Made by a program: the position numbers and the translations under genes
Assembly: GCA_029012285.1 (NCBI GenBank)
Contig: JAQXLU010000129.1
Location: forward strand, 1 to 38,629
Reading direction: 5' to 3'
Length of the DNA stretch: 38,629 nt
Origin: Clostridiales bacterium
GTDB taxonomy: Bacteria > Bacillota > Clostridia > Christensenellales > Aristaeellaceae
In this document: positions 32,409 through 38,629 of the stretch, piece after piece
How the letters are laid out: the number at the start of each line of letters is the position of its first letter
How positions within the stretch are numbered: position 1 is the stretch's first letter
Notes under the pieces: generated by a model
What the model was told of the DNA's origin: nothing
The model's database searches: none
The model's input: the letters and a program-made list of their open reading frames with translations, nothing else

Positions 32409-33593
32409 ATGATCGCACGCACGCCCCCGATGGGCTGGAATTCCTGGAATACCTTCGGCTCCAATATCAACGAAGCCCTCATTCAAGAGATGGCGGACTT
32501 TATGGTCAACGAAGGCTACAAGGACGCGGGCTATGAATACCTGGTCATCGATGACTGCTGGAGCCTGCGCCAGCGCGGCGCAGACGGTCGCATTGTGCCC
32601 GACCCGGAGAAGTTCCCCAACGGCATGAAGGCCGTGGCAGATTATGTCCACAGCAAAGGCCTGAAGTTCGGCGTGTACTCCTGCGCGGGTGCGCGCACCT
32701 GTGCGGGCTATCCCGGCAGCTATGACCATGAGTTCGTGGACGCCCAGACCTTTGCAGACTGGGGCGTGGATTTTCTCAAGTACGACTACTGCAACTTCCC
32801 CTCCTCCGGCGACTGCAAGGCCCGCTACCTGACCATGTCCATGGCGCTGAAGGCAACGGGGCGGGAAATCCTCTTCTCCGCCTGCAACTGGGGCCAGCAG
32901 GAGCCTGGCACCTGGATGCGTCAGATCGGCGCCCACATGTACCGCTCCACCGGCGACATCATGGACAACTACCTGTCCTTTACCAATATCGTCAAGTCCC
33001 AGCTGAACAAGCTGTGCATGTCTGCCCCCGGCTGCTTCAACGACATGGATATGATGACCGTGGGCATGTGCGGCAAGGGCAATGTGGGTTTGGGCAAGGT
33101 GTGCACCTACGAGGAGTACCGGCTGCAGTTCACCCTGCGGGCGCTGTGCGGCGTACCGCTGATGATGGGCGCTGACCTACGCTCCCTGGCCCCGGAATAC
33201 AAGGAGCTGATGCAGAACAAGACGCTGCTTCGCATCAACCAGGATGAGGAATGCCGCGCGCCCTACGTCGTCCGTCGCGACAGCGTGTGCGTGCCCAACC
33301 CAAATCCCGGCCCCGGCGAGGATCCCTGGATGCACATCCCCGAGACCGCCTTCATCTTCCTGCGCCACCTGTCTGACAATGAGTTCGCGCTGTTCTACAT
33401 GAACCTGGCGGATCAGGGCGCGGAAGTCCACGGCGAATTCGTGGATATGGGCCTGCCCGTGACCAGCGGCGTGGCCCTGGACATGACCGACGCCTTCACC
33501 GGCGAGCACATCGGCCAGGTGACGGACTTCTTCAACCCCCACATCGAGGGCCACGACTGCAAGCTCTACCTGTGCAAGCTGGTGTCTTGCTGA
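32409..33593 (+). CDS. GH27 alpha-galactosidase
   Basis: This 394-aa protein is the usual GH27 length without a signal peptide. It begins with the family signature TPPMGWNSWNTF and carries YLVIDDCW, the nucleophile Asp126 in FLKYDYCN, and CFNDMDMM (Asp212/Asp214) for the acid/base. It removes alpha-1,6-galactose, for example from galactomannan side chains. GAGGAGG lies 7-8 nt before ATG 32409. It is 32 nt downstream of the beta-galactosidase gene in the same operon, ending at the terminator at 33608. Confidence 0.95.
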   Translation: MIARTPPMGWNSWNTFGSNINEALIQEMADFMVNEGYKDAGYEYLVIDDCWSLRQRGADGRIVPDPEKFPNGMKAVADYVHSKGLKFGVYSCAGARTCAGYPGSYDHEFVDAQTFADWGVDFLKYDYCNFPSSGDCKARYLTMSMALKATGREILFSACNWGQQEPGTWMRQIGAHMYRSTGDIMDNYLSFTNIVKSQLNKLCMSAPGCFNDMDMMTVGMCGKGNVGLGKVCTYEEYRLQFTLRALCGVPLMMGADLRSLAPEYKELMQNKTLLRINQDEECRAPYVVRRDSVCVPNPNPGPGEDPWMHIPETAFIFLRHLSDNEFALFYMNLADQGAEVHGEFVDMGLPVTSGVALDMTDAFTGEHIGQVTDFFNPHIEGHDCKLYLCKLVSC

Positions 33594-33607
33594 GGCAAGA
33601 ATTACCG

Positions 33608-33643
33608 ACTTCTCCCGGGCGTTTGTGTTCGGGAGAAGTTTCA
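33608..33643 (+). terminator. Terminator after the GH27 gene
   Basis: ACTTCTCCCG (33608-33617) pairs exactly with CGGGAGAAGT (33630-33639), followed by TTCACTTT. The T-run is broken, so termination may be partial. The following 33644-33749 shows no convincing promoter, which suggests that GH36 expression depends at least partly on read-through. Confidence 0.7.
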
Positions 33644-33749
33644 CTTTGATGCGATACGCTGTGATAGAAGATACAAAGTAGTGGAAGTACCATAGCGTGA
33701 TGGGCATTATTGCCAATGAATTGGATTGAACATGAAGAGGTGAAATGAC

Positions 33750-35903
33750 ATGATTCTGTACGACCAGACAAACCAGATCTTTCATCTGCAAGGATTGACC
33801 TTTAGCTATATCCTTAGTGTCTACAATGGTGTGCTGATGCATATGTACTGGGGCAAAAAGCTCCCCGAAGGCGATCATGCCGGACTTTTCGTTCTTTCCG
33901 GCGAAGCAGCCTCCTTTGACCCGCCCTGCAACCGGCATCCCCGGGAGGTTCTCACCCAGGAAAAGGGTTATTTTGGACAGCGATCGCTGAACCTGATCAA
34001 TACCCATGGGGATGACGTACTCTCCCTGCGCTATGAAGGCCATCGTGTTTTTGCGGGCAAGAAAAAGCTGCAGGGGCTGCCTGCCTCCTATGTGGAGAGC
34101 GACGCGGAAGCCGATACCCTGGAGATCGATCTGCGGGATGCACTCACCGGTGCGGCAGTTACCCTATCCTACACCGTGTTTCACGATTTTGATGTGCTGG
34201 CTCGCAGTATGGTCATCCGAAACGAGAGCGATCAGCCCATGACCCTGACGGAAGTGCAGACCTCCGTGCCGCTGCCCATGGACGATTATGAGATCATCCA
34301 TCTCAAGGGTGCGTGGGCCCGTGAACGCTTTGCACAGCGGATTCCCATGCCCCAGGGCACCTTTTCCATCAGCAGCCGCCGCGGTGCGTCCAGCCATGAG
34401 AACAATCCATTCCTTGCACTGGTGAAGCCTCATACCACCGAGCACGGCGGAGACGTCTACGCCATGACCCATGTGTATTCCGGCAGCTTTAGTGCGTCGG
34501 TGGATGTGGGGATCGACGCTGCGCCCCGGATGATGATGGGCTTGTGCTCCGATGTGTTTTCCTGGCAGCTGGAGCCGGGCGCGGCATTTCAGGCGCCCGA
34601 GACGCTTTTGACCTATGCCCATGATGGTCTGAACGGCTTGTCCCACCGGATGCACGCGTTTATCCGTCAGCGCATCTGCCGCGGCATGTGGCGCGACCAG
34701 TCCCGTCCCATTCTCATCAACAACTGGGAAGCCACCTACTTTGATTTTAATTCCGACAAGCTGGTGGAGATTGCCCGGCGCGGCGCGGAGATCGGCTGCG
34801 AACTGTTCGTTATCGATGATGGATGGTTTGGCAAGCGCAATGCGGACAACTGCTCCCTGGGCGACTGGGTGGTCAACGAAAATAAACTCCCTGGAGGTCT
34901 GAAAACGCTGGCGGAGCGCATCAACGCCCTGGGCCTGCAGGTTGGATTGTGGTTCGAGCCGGAGATGGTCTCCCCGGACAGCGACTTGTATCGTGCACAT
35001 CCTGACTGGTGCCTGCATGTGGAGGGCCGGGAGCGCACCACCGCCCGCAACCAGCTGATTCTGGATGTGAGCCGGAAAGAGGTGCAGGACTACATCATCG
35101 AAAGCGTGAGCAGTGTGCTGCGCTCTGCGCCCATCAGTTATGTGAAGTGGGACATGAACCGCAACATGATGGAGGGCTTCAGCGCCGCCTTGCCCGCTGC
35201 CCAGCGCATGGAAACCCAGCATCGCTACATGCTGGGCCTCTACCGCGTGCTGGAGGAGATCACCTCCGCTTTCCCCAAAGTACTGTTTGAAAGCTGCTCC
35301 GGCGGCGGTGGACGCTTTGACTGCGGCATGCTTCACTATATGCCCCAGACCTGGACCAGCGACGATACGGATGCTTCCGAGCGTGTGCGCATCCAGTACG
35401 GCACGTCGCTGATCTACCCCTGCAGCAGCATGGGCGCTCATGTCAGTGCGGTGCCAAACCACCAGACCGGTCGCACCACACCCTTCCATACCCGCTGCAA
35501 TGTGGCCATGGGCGGCAATTTCGGCTTTGAGCTGAATCTGAACAAGATCAGCGAGGAGGAACTCCGCTGCGCCAAGGATGCTGTTGCCACCGTAAAGAAG
35601 CTGCGCACCACCATGCAGCAGGGTGAGTATTCCCGCTTGGTGAATCCGCTGACCAGCAACGGACGCAGCGCATGGCAGTTCACCGATGATGAACGGGTGA
35701 TCGTGTGCATCTATCAGGATTATGCTTCACCCAATCCCCAGCCCTGGCATGTGAAGCTGACCGGCCTGGATGAAAATGTAGTCTATGTGGACGAAGCCCA
35801 CGGCCTGCGCTGCTCCGGCGGAGCACTGATGAGCATTGGCATTCCTGTACCCAGGGCATGGCAGGATCACGAAAGCTGGATCTATTGCTTCGAAAAGGCC
35901 TGA
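33750..35903 (+). CDS. GH36 alpha-galactosidase
   Basis: This 717-aa protein matches the usual GH36 size and order: an N-terminal beta-sandwich, a TIM barrel and a C-terminal beta domain. Motifs include NNWEATYFDF, FVIDDGWFG, WFEPEMVSPDSDL, the nucleophile Asp468 in YVKWDMNRNM, the substrate-binding ESCSGGGGRFD, and the acid/base Asp538 in WTSDDTDA. There is no signal peptide. It cleaves alpha-galactose from raffinose-type sugars and galactomanno-oligosaccharides and would complement the GH27 enzyme. GAGGTG lies about 8 nt before ATG 33750. Confidence 0.97.
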   Translation: MILYDQTNQIFHLQGLTFSYILSVYNGVLMHMYWGKKLPEGDHAGLFVLSGEAASFDPPCNRHPREVLTQEKGYFGQRSLNLINTHGDDVLSLRYEGHRVFAGKKKLQGLPASYVESDAEADTLEIDLRDALTGAAVTLSYTVFHDFDVLARSMVIRNESDQPMTLTEVQTSVPLPMDDYEIIHLKGAWARERFAQRIPMPQGTFSISSRRGASSHENNPFLALVKPHTTEHGGDVYAMTHVYSGSFSASVDVGIDAAPRMMMGLCSDVFSWQLEPGAAFQAPETLLTYAHDGLNGLSHRMHAFIRQRICRGMWRDQSRPILINNWEATYFDFNSDKLVEIARRGAEIGCELFVIDDGWFGKRNADNCSLGDWVVNENKLPGGLKTLAERINALGLQVGLWFEPEMVSPDSDLYRAHPDWCLHVEGRERTTARNQLILDVSRKEVQDYIIESVSSVLRSAPISYVKWDMNRNMMEGFSAALPAAQRMETQHRYMLGLYRVLEEITSAFPKVLFESCSGGGGRFDCGMLHYMPQTWTSDDTDASERVRIQYGTSLIYPCSSMGAHVSAVPNHQTGRTTPFHTRCNVAMGGNFGFELNLNKISEEELRCAKDAVATVKKLRTTMQQGEYSRLVNPLTSNGRSAWQFTDDERVIVCIYQDYASPNPQPWHVKLTGLDENVVYVDEAHGLRCSGGALMSIGIPVPRAWQDHESWIYCFEKA

Positions 35904-35918
35904 GGGAAAAAGGGCTGC

Positions 35919-35967
35919 TTGCCATCTGCCAACCGCAATAGAGCACGATTGGCGGATAGGGCAATTG
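35919..35967 (+). other. Imperfect hairpin after the GH36 gene
   Basis: TTGCCATCTGCCAA and TTGGCGGATAGGGCAA can pair with bulges. No T-run follows. A weak terminator is possible; the next promoter begins at 35970. Confidence 0.35.
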
Positions 35968-35969
35968 TA

Positions 35970-35998
35970 TTGACACATGCTTTCCACTGTGTTATGCT
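35970..35998 (+). promoter_or_regulatory. Promoter of the beta-mannosidase gene
   Basis: TTGACA (35970-35975), 17 bp and TATGCT (35993-35998) give a clear sigma-A promoter with a leader of about 105 nt. Confidence 0.75.
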
Positions 35999-36011
35999 GA
36001 TTTCACAACCT

Positions 36012-36089
36012 AAGCAAGCGCTGGTTTATTTGGCGGCGACGCTGGCGATGCCTTTTCCGCCATCGCACCATCTCATTCAATCAGCGCTT
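36012..36089 (+). promoter_or_regulatory. LacI-like operators and hairpin in the beta-mannosidase leader
   Basis: AAGCAAGC-GCTGGTTT (36012-36027) is a 16-bp imperfect palindrome centred on GCGC, as in LacI-family operators. A second site, CAGCGCTT (36082-36089), is the exact inverted match of AAGCGCTG (36016-36023). Between them GCGATG/CATCGC can form a hairpin. The first site lies just downstream of the promoter, where a repressor would act. Confidence 0.45.
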
Positions 36090-36109
36090 ACTTAAAAGGA
36101 GCGTTGCAA

Positions 36110-38617
36110 ATGAAAAAGCTGATCAATTTGGCTGCTGGAACGTGGCGCATGCACGAATGTGGCAGCGATATTTGGCACGAAGCCCATATCCCCGGCAGCG
36201 TCTATGCCGACCTTATGGCTGATGGCACCATGCCCGATCCTTTCTATCGGGATAATGAGTTTGCCTTTTTCGAGTTGATGAAGAAGGAATGGGAGTATGT
36301 GTGCTCCTTCCGCCTGGCGGAGGAAGCCCTGATGCCTGCCCATCTGGAGTTGGTCTGCGAGGGCCTGGATACCCTGGCGGACGTATTTCTCAACGGCGTG
36401 TTGATTGCCCATGCAGACAACATGCACATCACCTGGGAATGGGATGTGAAGCCCCTACTACATTGGGGTGAGAACGAACTGCGCATCATTTTCCGCAGCC
36501 CTATCAATTTCTGTGCAGAGAAGCATGCGCAGGCCCCTGGTTGGGAGTCCTCCGACGCGACGCCCGGCTTCCGCCATCTGCGCAAGGCCCATTGTATGTT
36601 CGGCTGGGACTGGGGTCCCCGGCTGCCCGACGCCGGCGTGTGGCGGCCCATTTACCTGCGCTGCTGGGATGCGGCGCGTGTGGAATCAGCGCTGATTACC
36701 CAACAGCACGCAGATGACCAGGTCACGCTGACCATCGCACCGGAGATGAAAGGTCAGGCCGACTGGCAAGCGATCATCACCGCTCCCGACGGCGCCGTGC
36801 TGACCACTCCGGTGACGAATGCTGCTACAGCGGAAATTATCATTGAAACTCCCGCGCTCTGGTGGCCCCGCGGCTATGGCGAGCAGCCCCTGTACACGGT
36901 TGAAGTCCGCGCCATTGTGGACGGCATTGTCGTGGATACCTGGGTGCGCCGCATCGGCTTGCGCACGCTCTCCATCAGCCGGGAGAAGGATCAGTGGGGC
37001 GAAGAGTTCTGTCACATCGTGAATGGCGCCAAGATCTTTGCCATGGGCGCAGACTACATCCCCGAGGACAATATCCTCGCCCGCGTCACCCCGGAGCGAA
37101 CCCGCCGTCTGTTGGAGGATGCGGCTCTGGCCAACATGAATACTGTGCGCATCTGGGGCGGCGGTTACTACCCGTCTTCGGCTGCTTCGGCTCCCTTCGA
37201 CGGATTCTACGACATCTGCGATGAACTTGGATTGCTGGTCTGGCAGGATCTGATGTATGCATGCGCATTCTATGACTTGACGGAGGACTTTGAAGCTTCC
37301 ATCCGCGTGGAGACCGAGCAGAACGTCAAGCGGCTGCGTCATCATGCCTCCCTGGCTCTCATCTGCGGTAATAATGAGATGGAAGTGTTCATGGGCTATG
37401 CTAAGGACAGCCTTGTGCTCGGAGATGACCGTTACAATCCCAAAAATCATCGCCATGTCACCGACTATGTGAAGATGTTTGAGTATCTGCTTCCCCGCAT
37501 TGTGAAAGCGCATGCGCCGGACACCTTCTGGTGGCCTGCCAGTCCCTCTTCGGGTGGTGACTTTGACGGTCCCAATGACTATGATCGCGGCGATGTGCAT
37601 TACTGGGACGTGTGGCACGGCGAGAAACCTTTCACCGAATACCGCAAATTCTTCTTCCGGTATGCCAGCGAGTTCGGCTTCCAATCCTTCCCCTGCCTGA
37701 AGACTGTTGAAAGCTTCACAGAACCAGGCGACCGCAATATCTTCAGCCGCATTATGGAGCGCCACCAGCGCAATGGTGCCGCCAACGGCAAGATCATGGC
37801 CTACCTGGCCCAAACCTACAAGTACCCCAACAGCTTTGATGATCTGCTGTATGCCTCGCAGCTCCTGCAGGCGGAGGCCATCCGCTACGGCGTGGAGCAC
37901 TGGCGGCGCAACCGTGGCCGATGCATGGGCGCGATTATCTGGCAGCTGAACGACTGCTGGCCCGTGGCAAGCTGGGCTTCTCTGGATTACTACGGTCGGT
38001 GGAAGGCTATGCACTATGCGGCGAAGCGATTCTTCGCCCCCATCATGATCTCCGCTGAGGAGGAAGGCGAACTGAGCCAGAACCCGAAGATCAACGAATA
38101 CCGCACCACGCCCATTGAGCGCTCCATCCGTCTGAACGTGGCCAATGAGACCATGCAGGATGTGACCGGTGTGGTACACTGGGCGCTGCGCACTGCGGAT
38201 GCTGACATTGTCCGGGAGGGCAGCGTCGAGCTGACCGTCCCCGCCCTGTCTGCAAAGTGGCTGGACAAGCTTGTCTTTGAGGATGCAACCCTCACCGGGC
38301 ATTATGTCAGCTTTGAGTTCAACGTAGATGGAGAGGTTGTCAGCGAGGGTACGGCGCTCTTCTGCGCGCCCAAGCACTTCGATTTCCTTGACCCGCAGCT
38401 GACTGCCTGTGTGGAGGGAGACGAGATCGTCGTGCATGCCTCTGCTTTCGCCCGCCAGGTGTGGGTGGAGTCTGATGATCGAGCCGGGACGCCCGGAGCG
38501 GATCTGCTGCTCTCTGACAACGCCTTCGACATGAATGCAGGTGCGAAGCGCATCCGTATCCTGCGGGGTGAAGCAAAGAATCTCCGAGTCCGCAGTGTGT
38601 ATGATCTTGGAAGGTGA
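36110..38617 (+). CDS. GH2 beta-mannosidase
   Basis: This 835-aa protein is close to the usual length for the family, without a signal peptide. The N-terminal sandwich carries HIPGSVYADLM and the beta-mannosidase hallmark FGWDWGPRLPDAGVWRPI. The TIM barrel has MNTVRIWGGGYY, the acid/base Glu423 in ICGNNEMEVF, the nucleophile Glu521 in SEFGFQSFP, and WQLNDCWPVASW. It removes beta-mannose from the non-reducing end of manno-oligosaccharides. AAGGAG lies 8 nt before ATG 36110; a TTG two codons earlier is less likely. It has its own promoter and operators. The gene ends 12 bp before the window edge. Confidence 0.96.
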   Translation: MKKLINLAAGTWRMHECGSDIWHEAHIPGSVYADLMADGTMPDPFYRDNEFAFFELMKKEWEYVCSFRLAEEALMPAHLELVCEGLDTLADVFLNGVLIAHADNMHITWEWDVKPLLHWGENELRIIFRSPINFCAEKHAQAPGWESSDATPGFRHLRKAHCMFGWDWGPRLPDAGVWRPIYLRCWDAARVESALITQQHADDQVTLTIAPEMKGQADWQAIITAPDGAVLTTPVTNAATAEIIIETPALWWPRGYGEQPLYTVEVRAIVDGIVVDTWVRRIGLRTLSISREKDQWGEEFCHIVNGAKIFAMGADYIPEDNILARVTPERTRRLLEDAALANMNTVRIWGGGYYPSSAASAPFDGFYDICDELGLLVWQDLMYACAFYDLTEDFEASIRVETEQNVKRLRHHASLALICGNNEMEVFMGYAKDSLVLGDDRYNPKNHRHVTDYVKMFEYLLPRIVKAHAPDTFWWPASPSSGGDFDGPNDYDRGDVHYWDVWHGEKPFTEYRKFFFRYASEFGFQSFPCLKTVESFTEPGDRNIFSRIMERHQRNGAANGKIMAYLAQTYKYPNSFDDLLYASQLLQAEAIRYGVEHWRRNRGRCMGAIIWQLNDCWPVASWASLDYYGRWKAMHYAAKRFFAPIMISAEEEGELSQNPKINEYRTTPIERSIRLNVANETMQDVTGVVHWALRTADADIVREGSVELTVPALSAKWLDKLVFEDATLTGHYVSFEFNVDGEVVSEGTALFCAPKHFDFLDPQLTACVEGDEIVVHASAFARQVWVESDDRAGTPGADLLLSDNAFDMNAGAKRIRILRGEAKNLRVRSVYDLGR

Positions 38618-38629
38618 TTTGTTGCACTT

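Overview
This window looks like a carbohydrate-foraging, Gram-positive gut-type Clostridia/Firmicutes chromosome. The basis is AGGAGG-type ribosome sites, sigma-A-like promoters, a lipobox protein, LytTR and YesM/YesN-type two-component systems, a GPH symporter, an Lpl-type ABC importer, and many glycoside hydrolases in tight operons. The genes are GC-rich. Short stretches around 1-1,600, 19,200-20,100 and 22,900-23,750 have lower GC and hold gene debris and repeats. The species cannot be named from the sequence alone. No tRNA, rRNA, CRISPR array or phage module was seen.

Layout. (1) 1-1,600: the 3' end of an IS3-family transposase, a terminator, one copy of a 98-bp direct repeat, a 201-aa Cys/His-tailed protein of unknown function, and a gene graveyard. 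(2) 1,611-12,004, minus strand: a hydrolase operon reading in transcription order as a domain-permuted membrane-anchored GH3, a 4-TM protein, a GH78 alpha-L-rhamnosidase, a GPH sugar symporter, and (after a 163-bp MITE) a GH3 beta-glucosidase. It suits rhamnoglucoside use. (3) 12,256-17,056, plus strand: a four-gene surface acylation locus made of an LRR-SGNH lipoprotein, a 79-aa membrane protein, an MBOAT acyltransferase and an SGNH-LRR membrane protein. (4) 17,107-19,136, minus strand: an AgrC/LytTR-type two-component system, converging on the acylation locus across a shared bidirectional terminator. (5) 19,137-20,131: a scar with a second MITE copy, the second 98-bp repeat and truncated genes. 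(6) 20,132-22,851: a DUF1349 protein, an AraC regulator and an MFS transporter. (7) 22,929-23,543: a small unknown gene and a broken response regulator. (8) 23,760-38,617, plus strand: two ABC permeases, a solute-binding protein, YesM-like and YesN-like regulators, GH2 beta-galactosidase, GH27 and GH36 alpha-galactosidases, and a GH2 beta-mannosidase. This fits uptake and intracellular breakdown of galactomannan- or raffinose-type oligosaccharides.

The most noteworthy signal is a pair of identical 9-bp direct repeats (CCAGTTACG) spaced 12 bp apart at 12,143-12,172, just upstream of a near-consensus promoter. This is the geometry of a LytTR-domain binding site. It links the two-component system at 17.1-19.1 kb to the acylation locus, and possibly to the divergent GH3 operon. 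The two SGNH proteins carry their BspA-like LRR modules at opposite ends around a shared MBOAT, a surface-modification architecture I do not recognise as a described system. Identical-orientation 98-bp repeats at 320 and 19,830 bracket this block, so it may have moved or been rearranged as a unit.
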